Below are positions 27,587 through 36,077 of a stretch of DNA of 64,000 bases, piece by piece. How positions within the stretch are numbered: the first letter of the stretch is position 1; the number at the start of each line of letters is the position of its first letter. The notes beneath the pieces are model-generated. The model did not search any database. It had not been told where the DNA came from and was given only the letters and a program-made list of their open reading frames with translations. Source of the stretch: Pseudobacteroides cellulosolvens ATCC 35603 = DSM 2933 (lineage in GTDB: Bacteria; Bacillota; Clostridia; Acetivibrionales; DSM-2933); contig NZ_LGTC01000001.1 of the NCBI RefSeq assembly GCF_001262605.1, positions 5,094,001-5,158,000 of the forward strand, read 5' to 3'. A program made the position numbers and the translations under genes.

Positions 27587-27973
27587 TTATTTAATTTCGC
27601 AAGTTGCTCCAACTTCTTTGAACTTAGCTTCGATTGATGCAGCTTCATCCTTAGCAACATTTTCTTTGATTGGCTTTGGAGCTCCGTCAACGAGGTCTTT
27701 AGCTTCTTTTAAGCCTAAACCTGTAACTTCTCTAACAACTTTGATAACCTTTATTTTGTCTGCTCCAACATCCTTCAATATTACATTGAATTCAGTCTTT
27801 TCTTCTGCAGGAGCTGCTCCAGCACCAGCTGCAGGAGCTGCACCAACTGCCATTACAGGAGCTGCTGCTGATACTCCGAACTCTTCTTCCAATGCTTTAA
27901 CTAAATCAGCCAATTCCAATACTGTTAATGCCTTAACATCTTCAATCATCTTTGTAACTTTTTCACTAGCCAT
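27587..27973 (-). CDS. rplL: 50S ribosomal protein L7/L12
   Basis: Stalk protein that recruits translational GTPases. The 128 residues show the N-terminal dimerisation domain (TVLELADLVKALEEEFGVS), an Ala/Pro/Gly-rich hinge (VGAAPAAGAGAAPAEE) and the C-terminal factor-binding domain (EFNVILKDVGADKIKVIKVVREVTGLGLKEAKDLVD). It follows rplJ by about 70 bases and is followed by a strong terminator. Confidence 0.98.
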   Translation of the reverse strand: MASEKVTKMIEDVKALTVLELADLVKALEEEFGVSAAAPVMAVGAAPAAGAGAAPAEEKTEFNVILKDVGADKIKVIKVVREVTGLGLKEAKDLVDGAPKPIKENVAKDEAASIEAKFKEVGATCEIK

Positions 27974-28044
27974 TTTAATAACCCTCCGTTATTTTCATAT
28001 ACTTTAAATTTTTAATAGTTAATAGTTTTTAAATCAAGCACTTA

Positions 28045-28578
28045 TTAAGCACTTTGCTTTTTTTCTGCAATAGCGTTCAATACTATTGCCAATCCTCTCA
28101 AGTTTCCGTTCAATACATTTACAAAACCGGAAATTGGAGCATTGAATCCACCGAGAACCTTTGCAATGAGAACTTCTTTTGATGGAAGCTCTGCAAGCTG
28201 CTTTATGCCGTTTACGTCAATTACCTTGCCGTCTACAACACCAACTTTTAATTCGAGCTTTTCAAATTTCTTTGCATACTCTGCCAATACCTTTGCAGGA
28301 GCAACAGGATCACTGCTGCACATAGCTATTGCAGTAGGACCGTTTAAGTGTTCATCAACACCTTCAATACCGTTTTCCTTTAAAGCAAATTTGGTCAATG
28401 TATTTTTAACAACCCTGTACTCAACTCCAGCTTTTCTCAAAGCATTTCTCAGTTCAGTGTCTTGCTCAACTGTAAGTCCTCTATAATCAGCGAGTACGAT
28501 TGATTGAGCTTCCTTTACTTTTCCGGAAAGTTCTTTAACAACTTCCTTCTTGTGGGCTAATATGCTTTCACTTGGCAC
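28045..28578 (-). CDS. rplJ: 50S ribosomal protein L10
   Basis: Base of the ribosomal stalk; binds 23S rRNA and L7/L12 dimers. The 177 residues include SIVLADYRGLTVEQDTELR, the RVVKNTL motif and the helical C-terminal L12-binding tail. An L10-leader-like RNA precedes it, consistent with autoregulation by L10 or L10(L12)4. SD AAGGAGG lies upstream of the ATG. Confidence 0.98.
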   Translation of the reverse strand: MPSESILAHKKEVVKELSGKVKEAQSIVLADYRGLTVEQDTELRNALRKAGVEYRVVKNTLTKFALKENGIEGVDEHLNGPTAIAMCSSDPVAPAKVLAEYAKKFEKLELKVGVVDGKVIDVNGIKQLAELPSKEVLIAKVLGGFNAPISGFVNVLNGNLRGLAIVLNAIAEKKQSA

Positions 28579-28624
28579 TTCTTTTACACCTCCTTTAAAC
28601 TATCTTAAAACCATTATAAATAAC

Positions 28625-28740
28625 TAAACCCTCGTACGGACATAGACATACGAGGGCATTAAATATCATTCATTTAAACCTCGGTAGGAAGGGTAACCTG
28701 TTATGCCTTACGGCTCCTACTGTCTATGGTACAGTATTCA
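28625..28740 (-). ncRNA. Ribosomal protein L10 leader
   Basis: The transcript upstream of rplJ folds into the form expected of the Firmicute L10 leader: an ACAGTAGGAGCC...TTCCTACCGAGG helix, followed by a second stem CCCTCGTA/TACGAGGG separated by a 12-base loop. Position (immediately before rplJL) and the conserved AGTAGGAG/CCTACCGAGG pairing are the basis; the exact 5' limit is uncertain. It is expected to bind L10 and lower rplJL expression when L10 is in excess. Confidence 0.8.
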
Positions 28741-28764
28741 GTTTAGGTGATTTCTAAAAAATAG

Positions 28765-28845
28765 TTGGTCAACTGGAGATTTCAAAAATATTGATTTTAC
28801 TGATCTCCATCATAAAAATTGACCAAGGAAATTTTTGAAATCTCC
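28765..28845 (-). promoter_or_regulatory. Mutually exclusive hairpins between rplA and the L10 leader
   Basis: In the transcript, a segment containing ATCTCC-AG-TTGACCAA can pair with the nearby TTGGTCAA...GGAGAT, forming a hairpin followed by CTATTTTTTAG (terminator-like). Its ATTTTTGAAATCTCC part can instead pair with GGAGATTTCAAAAAT at the 5' end of the region. The two pairings share the same bases, as in an attenuator or partial terminator. It follows the rplA stop by about 25 bases. Confidence 0.5.
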
Positions 28846-28869
28846 TTATTTAAATTTAAAATAATTTTC

Positions 28870-29565
28870 TTAGTCAGAAACCTTTGCAGGATTAACCTTT
28901 ATACCAGGTCCCATTGTTGATGTAACAACAACGCTCTTTAAATATTGTCCCTTAGCAGCTGCAGGTTTCGCTTTAACAACTGCATCCAATAATGTGCGGA
29001 AGTTGTCAGCCAGCTTATCAAGGCCGAATGACGCCTTACCTATTGGGCAGTGGATTATGTTTGTTTTATCCAGCCTGTATTCAATCTTACCAGCTTTGAT
29101 ATCAGCTATTGCCTTAGCAACATCCATGGAAACTGTTCCAGCTTTTGGGTTTGGCATAAGTCCTTTAGGACCGAGCACCTTACCGAGTCTACCAACAACA
29201 CCCATCATATCAGGAGTTGCAACAACTACATCATATTCGAACCAGTTTTCATTTTGTATCTTTGGAATGAGCTCTTCTGCTCCAACAAAATCAGCTCCAG
29301 CTTGTTCTGCTTCCTTAGCTTTATCGCCTTTTGCAAAAACAAGAACTCTTACTTTTTTACCAGTACCGTGTGGAAGAACAACCGCTCCTCTAACCTGCTG
29401 GTCAGCATGTCTTGAGTCAACACCAAGCTTTATGTGAACTTCGACAGTTTCATCAAATTTAGCCTTTGAAGTCTGCTTAGTAAGATCCAATGCTTCAGAT
29501 GGATCATAAAGTTTGAATCTGTCTACAAGCTTCGAACTTTCTTTGTATTTCTTTCCTCTCTTCAT
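28870..29565 (-). CDS. rplA: 50S ribosomal protein L1
   Basis: 23S rRNA-binding protein of the L1 stalk and, in many bacteria, a translational repressor of rplK-rplA. The 231 residues contain the signature RGAVVLPHGTGK, GRLGKVLGPKGLMPNPKAGTV and the C-terminal VVVTSTMGPGIKVNP. It follows rplK by about 105 bases. Full length, no anomalies. Confidence 0.98.
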   Translation of the reverse strand: MKRGKKYKESSKLVDRFKLYDPSEALDLTKQTSKAKFDETVEVHIKLGVDSRHADQQVRGAVVLPHGTGKKVRVLVFAKGDKAKEAEQAGADFVGAEELIPKIQNENWFEYDVVVATPDMMGVVGRLGKVLGPKGLMPNPKAGTVSMDVAKAIADIKAGKIEYRLDKTNIIHCPIGKASFGLDKLADNFRTLLDAVVKAKPAAAKGQYLKSVVVTSTMGPGIKVNPAKVSD

Positions 29566-29670
29566 TATTATCCTCTCCTTCGTGGTAAATTTTCGGGAAA
29601 TCTAGTTCCCTCCCACCTTGGACAATCAATGTCCAATTAAACCAAAACATGATCATATGAATAAATATTA

Positions 29671-30096
29671 TTATTCTTCTACAACTATACCCATACTTCT
29701 AGCTGTACCGGCAATCATGCTCATAGCCGCTTCAACGCTTGCTGCATTGAGGTCAGGCATTTTCAATTCTGCTATCTTCCTTACTTCGTCCTTTGAAATC
29801 TTTGCAACTTTTTCCTTATTTGGCTTACCTGAACCGCTTTCAATTTTACAAGCTTTTTTCAATAGTACAGCCGCCGGCGGAGTCTTTGTAATAAATGAGA
29901 ACGATCTATCTGCATATACTGTAATAACTACAGGAATTATCAATCCCATATCCTTTGCAGTTTTTTCGTTAAACTCTTTACAAAATCCCATAATGTTAAC
30001 GCCATGCTGTCCTAATGCTGGTCCAACCGGTGGAGCCGGAGTCGCTTTACCCGCAGGAATCTGAAGTTTAATATAGCCAGTTATCTTTTTAGCCAT
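29671..30096 (-). CDS. rplK: 50S ribosomal protein L11
   Basis: GTPase-centre ribosomal protein, 141 residues from the ATG at 30096 (MAKKITGYIKLQIPAGKATPA...), chosen because GGAGG lies just upstream; an earlier in-frame codon at 30105 would overlap that site. The Pro-rich N-terminal segment PAPPVGPALGQHGVNIMGFCKEFN and the C-terminal SMIAGTARSMGIVVEE are typical. It sits between nusG and rplA. Confidence 0.98.
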   Translation of the reverse strand: MAKKITGYIKLQIPAGKATPAPPVGPALGQHGVNIMGFCKEFNEKTAKDMGLIIPVVITVYADRSFSFITKTPPAAVLLKKACKIESGSGKPNKEKVAKISKDEVRKIAELKMPDLNAASVEAAMSMIAGTARSMGIVVEE

Positions 30097-30132
30097 ATTA
30101 TCCACCTCCCAATTATATTTTTGTGCATGCTT

Positions 30133-30186
30133 AGTAATGGCTAAGAACTAACATCCGATTCTCAGAGTTACTTCTAAGGCATTACT
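30133..30186. repeat. Imperfect 54-bp palindrome in the nusG-rplK gap
   Basis: AGTAATGgCTaAGAAcTAAC at one end pairs with GTTAcTTCTaAGgCATTACT at the other. Its left half (AGTAATGgcTAaGAAcTAAC, then ATCCGa) closely resembles the left flank of repeat copy E at 48823-48848, and the AATGGCTAAG string recurs inside copy D. It may be a remnant of the interspersed palindrome family or a local RNA structure. Confidence 0.45.
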
Positions 30187-30255
30187 TATATAAGTGCTAT
30201 CGCACTATCTAATAGCATCAAAGATCAATAAATCAACCAGTAACACTATTGGAAA

Positions 30256-30774
30256 CTAAATTTTGCTGATTTGGACAAGTTCCAGTTCAACTGGAGTCTC
30301 TCTACCAAACATCGATACTGCCACGCGAACTTTTCTTTTTTCCATATTTATTTCTTCAACAAGACCAATAAAGTTCTCAAGTGGTCCCGAGACAACTCTG
30401 ACGTTATCACCGACTTCGTAGTCTACTACAGGCATAAATTCTTCAACGCCCATAGCCTTAACTTCTTCATCTGTGAGCGGAACAGGCTTAGAACCCGGAC
30501 CGACAAACCCGGTCACACCTCTGGTGTTTCTAACAACATAACAGGACTCGTCCGACATAATCATTTTTACCAATACATACCCTGGGAATACTTTTTTTAG
30601 AGTAGCTTTTTTCTTACCATCCTTGATTTCAATCTGTTCTTCCATCGGAACAACAATATCAAGAATATATTCCTGCATACTCCTGTTTTCGACAATTTTT
30701 TCCAAATTAGCCTTAACTTTATTTTCGTATCCAGAATAAGTATGAACTACATACCATTTAGCATCTTCTGACAT
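30256..30774 (-). CDS. nusG: Transcription termination/antitermination protein NusG
   Basis: RNA polymerase-binding elongation factor of 172 residues. The NGN domain begins KWYVVHTYSGYENKVKANLE and includes the FPGYVLVKM block; the C-terminal KOW domain has DNVRVVSGPLENFIGLVEEI. It follows secE by about 38 bases, with GAGG before the ATG. The secE-nusG-rplK order is standard. Confidence 0.97.
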   Translation of the reverse strand: MSEDAKWYVVHTYSGYENKVKANLEKIVENRSMQEYILDIVVPMEEQIEIKDGKKKATLKKVFPGYVLVKMIMSDESCYVVRNTRGVTGFVGPGSKPVPLTDEEVKAMGVEEFMPVVDYEVGDNVRVVSGPLENFIGLVEEINMEKRKVRVAVSMFGRETPVELELVQISKI

Positions 30775-30812
30775 ATCGTTACGAAGCTAAAAGCTTCATA
30801 CCCTCCTCAATA

Positions 30813-31046
30813 TTATCTTGCTTTAAAGACTAGACCTGCCAAATTAAGCAAACCAAAATCTGCAAGCCAGATTATAATACCTACCACTAGACAAGCCAGT
30901 AAAACCGTAAGTGTATTATTGGTAAGCTGTTGTCTATTTGGCCAAATTACCTTTTTAAGTTCACTCTTTACGTCTTTGAAGAATCTGGTAAGGCTTTTTT
31001 GTAAATTTGACATTTTTGATTCTTTTTTTATTACCTCTTCAGCCAT
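30813..31046 (-). CDS. secE: Preprotein translocase subunit SecE
   Basis: Small essential subunit of the SecYEG channel, 77 residues. The conserved amphipathic helix FFKDVKSELKKVIWPNRQQL precedes one transmembrane helix (TVLLACLVVGIIIWLADFGLLNL). A cytoplasmic N-terminal stretch of about 15 charged residues is normal for single-helix SecE. SD AGGAGA precedes the ATG. It lies between rpmG and nusG. Confidence 0.96.
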   Translation of the reverse strand: MAEEVIKKESKMSNLQKSLTRFFKDVKSELKKVIWPNRQQLTNNTLTVLLACLVVGIIIWLADFGLLNLAGLVFKAR

Positions 31047-31065
31047 AAGTATATCTCCTAAAAAA

Positions 31066-31215
31066 TTATTTTGTTTCTTTATGGTCTGTATGTTTTCTAC
31101 AGAACCTGCAGTACTTTTTCATATCGAGTCTATCAGGATCATTCTTTTTATTCTTCATTGAATTATAATTTCTCTGTTTACACTCTGTACATGCCAATGT
31201 TATTTTTACTCTCAT
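31066..31215 (-). CDS. rpmG: 50S ribosomal protein L33
   Basis: A 49-codon gene opening MRVKITLACTECKQRNY and closing CRFCRKHTDHKETK. The paired CxxC motifs (CTEC and CRFC) mark the zinc-binding form of L33. ATG follows GGAGGTG. It is the first gene of the secE-nusG-rplKA run, 19 bases before secE, and has a promoter about 85 bases upstream. Confidence 0.95.
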   Translation of the reverse strand: MRVKITLACTECKQRNYNSMKNKKNDPDRLDMKKYCRFCRKHTDHKETK

Positions 31216-31299
31216 TCTTAAACACCTCCAGCCTCTAATAACGTATCTATGTAAAAATTTTAATGCATAAAAAAAAGACCTCTTTGCAGTGCAATCATT

Positions 31300-31328
31300 A
31301 ATTTAACACATATTTCATTATAAGTCAA
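31300..31328 (-). promoter_or_regulatory. Promoter upstream of rpmG-secE-nusG
   Basis: Minus strand TTGACT (31328-31323), a 17-base spacer and TAAATT (31305-31300). It lies between repeat copy C and rpmG and is the best candidate for starting the ribosomal-protein transcript. Confidence 0.55.
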
Positions 31329-31357
31329 GGCTAAATTTAATATTTCATTTTTTATTT

Positions 31358-31458
31358 AGGCATGTTGAAAATATAACTTCCCGTATAATTTCGCTTTCTA
31401 AGTTAACTTAACTCGTGAACACACGCACAAAACGGTAAGTAATATTTCAATCATGCCT
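31358..31458. repeat. Palindromic repeat family, full copy C
   Basis: Outer arms run from AGGCATG through AAATATAACTTcCCGT and, on the other side, ACGGtAAGTaATATTTC to CATGCCT. The inner palindrome is GTTAAC-TTAACTC-GTGAAC. It lies in the gap between the 3' end of ilvB (19 bp away) and the rpmG promoter. Length 101 bp. Confidence 0.85.
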
Positions 31459-31476
31459 ATCCTTGACTTATGCATT

Positions 31477-33144
31477 TTACTCCTCAATCAATTCGCTGAT
31501 AGGAGCTCCTGGAGGAACTATAGGAAATACCTTGTCATCCCTGTCAATTTCAAAATTTATGACAACAGGCCTGTCTTTTGATTCTAAAGCCCTCTTTAAT
31601 GCATCATCAACCTCCTCAGGCTTGGTTACATTAATACCTATGGCACCAAATGCCTCCGCCAATGCAACAAAGTTTGTACCCCTGTCTATGGTTGTTGATG
31701 AAAATCTGCTGTCATAGAAAAGCTCCTGCCACTGCCTCACCATACCTAAAACATGATTATTTAAAAGTGCAACAATTATAGGAACCTTATATTCAACTGC
31801 AGTTGCCAATTCTGTAAGGTTCATTCTGAAGCTTCCGTCCCCTGCAACATTTATTACCTTTTTTTCAGGCCTGCCGATTTGAGCTCCTATACAGGCACCT
31901 AATCCGAATCCCATTGTACCCAATCCGCCTGATGATATAAACTGCCTTTGGTTGGTGTACTTGTATATCTGAGCTGCCCATATCTGGTTCTGACCAACTT
32001 CAGTTGTTATTATTGCATCCCCTTTGGTAAGCTCGTAAATTCTCTCAAGAATATAATGAGGCCTTAATACGCCATCGTTTTGATATTTTAATGGGAATTC
32101 TTTCTTCCACGAAATAATTTTATCCGCCCATTCCGAACTCTTTCTTTTATCAATCTTTGATATAAGTTGTTTTAGTATCTTTTTAATGTTTCCGCTTAAC
32201 GGGTAATGAACAACAATATTCTTGCCTATTTCTGCAGGATCGATGTCAATATGCATTATCTTTGCATCAGGTGCAAATTTCTTAACATTACTTATGACCC
32301 TGTCACTAAATCTTGCACCTATGGCAATAAACAAATCTGATTCAGATACAGCCAGGTTTGATGTTCTAGTTCCATGCATACCTGTCAGTCCTGTAAAAAG
32401 TTCATTTGTCCCTGGAAATGATCCAAGACCCATTAAAGTATTAGCCACTGGTATTTTACATTTTTCAGAAAGCTTTAGAAGCTCCTCATTGGCACCGGCT
32501 ATGGTTACTCCGCCTCCAGCCAGTATAAAGGGACATTTTGAGCTGTTTATGACATCGGCAGCCCTGTCTATTTCCTCTTGAGTGACTCCTATAGGTCTAT
32601 CAGGTACTGATTTAGGAGTTTTCTTTTCATATTCTGTGATAGCGGCAGTAACATCCTTACATATATCTACAAGAACAGGCCCGGGCCTTCCTTCTTTTGC
32701 TATATAAAATGCTTCCCTCAGTATGTCAGCAAGCTTTTCTACATCCTTAACTATATAATTATGCTTGGTTACAGGCATAGTTATTCCTGTAATGTCAACC
32801 TCCTGGAATGAATCCTTTCCCAAAAGTGCAGTAGTTACCTGCCCGGTTATTGCAACCATCGGAACTGAATCCATATATGCTGTTGCTATCCCTGTTACAA
32901 GGTTTGTTGCACCAGGACCTGACGTTGCCAAACACACGCCCACCTTGCCTGTAGCTCTGGCATATCCGTCAGCTGCGTGGGAAGCCCCTTGTTCATGAGA
33001 TGTCAGTATATGCCTTATATCATCCTTTGCTTTGTACAAAGCATCGTATATATTTAAAACAGCACCGCCAGGAAACCCGAATATAGTATCTACATTATGC
33101 TCCTTTAAGCATTCAATCAATATTTGCGCCCCGGTTAATTTCAT
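31477..33144 (-). CDS. ilvB: Acetolactate synthase, large (catalytic) subunit
   Basis: ThDP-dependent enzyme that condenses two pyruvates (or pyruvate and 2-oxobutyrate) in branched-chain amino acid synthesis. The catalytic Glu is E51 in TSHEQGASHAADGYAR; the ThDP/Mg motif is GDGSFRMNLTELATAVEYKVPIIVALLNN. The FAD-binding middle domain is present, and 555 residues is the normal length of the anabolic enzyme. It follows ilvD by 38 bases on the same strand. No regulatory subunit (ilvN) is next to it. No T-box was seen ahead of the pair. Confidence 0.95.
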   Translation of the reverse strand: MKLTGAQILIECLKEHNVDTIFGFPGGAVLNIYDALYKAKDDIRHILTSHEQGASHAADGYARATGKVGVCLATSGPGATNLVTGIATAYMDSVPMVAITGQVTTALLGKDSFQEVDITGITMPVTKHNYIVKDVEKLADILREAFYIAKEGRPGPVLVDICKDVTAAITEYEKKTPKSVPDRPIGVTQEEIDRAADVINSSKCPFILAGGGVTIAGANEELLKLSEKCKIPVANTLMGLGSFPGTNELFTGLTGMHGTRTSNLAVSESDLFIAIGARFSDRVISNVKKFAPDAKIMHIDIDPAEIGKNIVVHYPLSGNIKKILKQLISKIDKRKSSEWADKIISWKKEFPLKYQNDGVLRPHYILERIYELTKGDAIITTEVGQNQIWAAQIYKYTNQRQFISSGGLGTMGFGLGACIGAQIGRPEKKVINVAGDGSFRMNLTELATAVEYKVPIIVALLNNHVLGMVRQWQELFYDSRFSSTTIDRGTNFVALAEAFGAIGINVTKPEEVDDALKRALESKDRPVVINFEIDRDDKVFPIVPPGAPISELIEE

Positions 33145-33182
33145 TTTATTCTCCTCCCATTCTACCGATATTAAAAGTGTTA

Positions 33183-34850
33183 CTAAACATTCTTACTCAA
33201 AACAGCACCTGTGCTCGCCGAACTTACTAATTTTGAGTACCTTCCCAAATATCCTTTTGTTATTTTGGGAGCTGGAGCAGTCCATTCTTTAAGCCTTTTT
33301 GCAATTTCCTCATCGCTTAGCTCAACATTCAGCTTACCGTTTGTTATATCAATACTTATAATATCGCCTTCTCTAACAGCCGCAATTGGTCCACCTTCCA
33401 TCGCTTCAGGTGATGCATGACCTATTGAGGCACCCCTTGTAGCACCTGAGAAACGTCCATCTGTAATAAGTGCTACATCCTTATCAAGGCCCATACCTGC
33501 AATTGCTGATGTAGGTCCAAGCATTTCTCTCATGCCGGGACCGCCCTTTGGCCCTTCGTACCTGATAATTACTACATCACCCTTAACAATCTTTCCGTTA
33601 TATATTGCTTCAATGGCGGCGTCTTCTGAATCAAATACCCTTGCCGGCCCTTTGTGCACAAGCATTTCCTTTGCAACCCCTGCACGCTTTACAACAGCAC
33701 CGTCCGGGACAATGTTTCCTCTCAGTACGGCTATCCCGCCTGTAGCACTATGTGGATTGTCAATATCCTTAATTACTTCGTTATCAAGAATTTTAGCCTT
33801 TTCTATATTTTCACCTACAGTTTTACCTGTAACTGTTATCAAATCAAGATTTAAAAGGTTTTTCTTTGTCAATTCCTTCATTACTGCCTGGACTCCTCCG
33901 GCAGCATAGAGATCCTGAATATGATACGGCCCTGATGGTGCAAGCTTGCAAAGATTAGGAACCTTATTGCTGATCTCGTTTATTATATCAAGATTTATTT
34001 CCACACCAGCTTCGTTTGCTATCGCAGGCAAATGAAGAACCGAGTTTGTGGAACATCCAAGAGCCATATCTACTGCCAATGCATTTTCAAATGCTTTTGG
34101 TGTCAGTATATCCGATGGCTTTATATCTTTCTCCACAAGCTCCATTATTTTCATACCTGCTGTTTTAGCAAGCCTGATTCTCTCTGCATATACTGCGGGT
34201 ATTGTGCCATTTCCCGTAAGTCCCATACCAAGAACCTCAGTGAGACAGTTCATTGAGTTTGCAGTAAACATACCCGAGCATGACCCGCAGCCTGGACATG
34301 CACTATTTTCAATGTCACACAGCTCTTCTTCATTGATTGTACCTACCTTGAATGAGCCAACCGCTTCAAAAACACTGTTGAGGTTCAGCTGCTTTCCATT
34401 TTTATTCAATGAAAGCATCGGTCCTCCGCTTATAACTATAGCCGGTACATTTATTCTTGCTGCTGCCATCAGCATACCCGGGACAATCTTGTCACAATTC
34501 GGTATGAATACCATACCATCAAAGCTGTGTGCAAGTCCCATTGCCTCACAGGAATCAGCAATAAGCTCTCTTGTAGCCAGAGAATATTTCATTCCCATAT
34601 GACCCATCGCAATACCGTCACATACTCCAATAGCACCGAATTCAACAGGTGTTCCGCCAGCCATCCTGATTCCGGCCTTAACTGCCTCGGCTATTTGGTC
34701 CAAATGGATGTGGCCCGGAACTATCTCACTCTTTGAGTTTACAACACCGATTAGTGGCCGCCTAATTTCCTCATCTGTATAGCCCATTGCTTTAAACAAT
34801 GACCTGTGAGGTGCTCTCTCAATTCCTTTTTTTACTACATCACTTCTCAT
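33183..34850 (-). CDS. ilvD: Dihydroxy-acid dehydratase
   Basis: Fe-S dehydratase that forms 2-oxoisovalerate and its isoleucine-pathway homologue. The cluster cysteines lie in PNCDKIVPG and CPGCGSCSGMFTANSMNCL; the C-terminal block GLDKDVALITDGRFSGATRGASIGH is intact. The start is at 34850 (MRSDVVKKGIERAPHRSL, 555 residues), the usual family N-terminus, about nine bases after GAGG; upstream in-frame GTG and ATG codons overlap or crowd that site. It is the first gene of an ilvD-ilvB operon. Confidence 0.96.
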   Translation of the reverse strand: MRSDVVKKGIERAPHRSLFKAMGYTDEEIRRPLIGVVNSKSEIVPGHIHLDQIAEAVKAGIRMAGGTPVEFGAIGVCDGIAMGHMGMKYSLATRELIADSCEAMGLAHSFDGMVFIPNCDKIVPGMLMAAARINVPAIVISGGPMLSLNKNGKQLNLNSVFEAVGSFKVGTINEEELCDIENSACPGCGSCSGMFTANSMNCLTEVLGMGLTGNGTIPAVYAERIRLAKTAGMKIMELVEKDIKPSDILTPKAFENALAVDMALGCSTNSVLHLPAIANEAGVEINLDIINEISNKVPNLCKLAPSGPYHIQDLYAAGGVQAVMKELTKKNLLNLDLITVTGKTVGENIEKAKILDNEVIKDIDNPHSATGGIAVLRGNIVPDGAVVKRAGVAKEMLVHKGPARVFDSEDAAIEAIYNGKIVKGDVVIIRYEGPKGGPGMREMLGPTSAIAGMGLDKDVALITDGRFSGATRGASIGHASPEAMEGGPIAAVREGDIISIDITNGKLNVELSDEEIAKRLKEWTAPAPKITKGYLGRYSKLVSSASTGAVLSKNV

Positions 34851-34975
34851 ATTCATATTCCTCACTTTCTATCTTTTTATCTTTATACGATAAAAGTAAT
34901 TGTATTTAGTTTTCTCTTTTGTTTTATACAATAAACATACCTATTAACCAGTTTTTTTTAGAAATCACCTAAAAC

Positions 34976-35001
34976 AATAGCCGGGGGATAACCCGGCTAT
35001 T
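34976..35001 (-). terminator. Terminator between cvpA and ilvD
   Basis: The perfect stem AATAGCCGGG/CCCGGCTATT with a 6-base loop is followed on the minus strand by GTTTTAG. It lies about 130 bases past the cvpA stop and 125 before ilvD. It could also act as an ilvD leader attenuator. Confidence 0.7.
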
Positions 35002-35128
35002 TGTAAACCCAGTAGTAAACCTTTTATATAGTTAAAAACATTTTACTACGTTTTATATAAACCTGTCCAGTGTTTTTATGTGATTTATGTATATATATGT
35101 GGTAACATATATGGCAATGATAAAAATA

Positions 35129-35815
35129 TTATTTACCGGATATTAAGTTAAAGATGAAGTTGTGTTCGAATATATATTTTGCAATAGTTGAGTTTTCCAG
35201 TGCACCAAACAAACCCTTGAAACTGGATACCGAGCTGAATACCATCAATATGGTAAATATAATATATATTGTAAGAAAGCCTTCAACACCGCCGAACGCA
35301 AAACCGCCTAACTTATCAACCTGCTTGAAAACAGGTAGTTTTGATACTTCACCAAGTACAAATTTTGCGAATATCAATAAGACTCTCACTACAATATATA
35401 AAACAATCATACTGATAACATAAATAACAATTTTGGTCATTTCTTCGCTTATCACGTTATTTATTTGCTGCAAGTCTATCAGTTTTGTCGGATCAGGAAA
35501 TTTGCTTTTCAAAACATCCTTTAAAAAACCTGGAACGTTTAGATTCTCCACTACTTTATCTGCAACTGCATTTTTTGCTCCTGAAAAAACACCTGATTGC
35601 TGAAGCACCATACTATCAAGTATCTTCTCTTTTATTTTATCATGCAATGCAGTTCCCATTAAAAATTTAGAAACATATGGATAGAGCAGAAATGACAGAA
35701 CAAGTGAAATTACGAAGGACAGCAATTTGAATACACTCATAATAAATCCCTTATACATGCCGAAGACTGCAAATCCCAAAATAATTCCTAAAACCACCAG
35801 ATCACACCAGTTCAT
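35129..35815 (-). CDS. CvpA family membrane protein
   Basis: A 228-residue integral membrane protein of the CvpA (colicin V production) family, with an N-terminal block LVVLGIILGFAVFGMYKGFI followed by three more hydrophobic segments and the motif KQVDKLGGFAFGGVEGFL, the family's conserved GxxxG-type region. In Firmicutes CvpA-like proteins are general envelope proteins; the biochemical role is unknown. ATG follows GGAGG. No operon partner: repeat copy D separates it from the gene upstream. Confidence 0.8.
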   Translation of the reverse strand: MNWCDLVVLGIILGFAVFGMYKGFIMSVFKLLSFVISLVLSFLLYPYVSKFLMGTALHDKIKEKILDSMVLQQSGVFSGAKNAVADKVVENLNVPGFLKDVLKSKFPDPTKLIDLQQINNVISEEMTKIVIYVISMIVLYIVVRVLLIFAKFVLGEVSKLPVFKQVDKLGGFAFGGVEGFLTIYIIFTILMVFSSVSSFKGLFGALENSTIAKYIFEHNFIFNLISGK

Positions 35816-35855
35816 TTTTTCCTCCTGTAAAAAAATAATTAATTTTCAAGGCTTT

Positions 35856-35976
35856 GGCATGTTGAAAATATAACTTCCCGTATAATTTGGCTTTCGTGTG
35901 TTAAGCAATGGCTAAGGGATTACTAAATTAACTCGTGAACACACGCTCAAAACGGTAAGCAATATTTAATCATGCC
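35856..35976. repeat. Palindromic repeat family, copy D with insertion
   Basis: The ends are GGCATGttgaAAATATAACTTCCCGT and CGGtAAGcAATATTTaatCATGCC. Compared with copy C it has about 20-28 extra bases in the centre (containing AAGCAATGGCTAAGG), so the inner palindrome is disrupted. It lies between cvpA and the DUF5711 gene; the rest of that 262-bp gap shows nothing else. Confidence 0.8.
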
Positions 35977-36077
35977 TTAAATATTATTTATAATTAAACT
36001 GTTCTTACATACCAAAACAGTTTTTTGCCTACTTAAAAAATGCACCTCAGATATATTAGTCTTTGAATCGAACTTAC

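Noticed and set aside
27541..28007. Plus-strand ORF opposite rplL
   Set aside because: An Ala/Ser-rich shadow of the L7/L12 hinge; rplL itself is certain.
34866..35128. T-box leader upstream of ilvD
   Set aside because: Branched-chain amino acid genes are often T-box controlled, but no AGGGTGGNACCGCG-like motif is seen; only a hairpin terminator is present.
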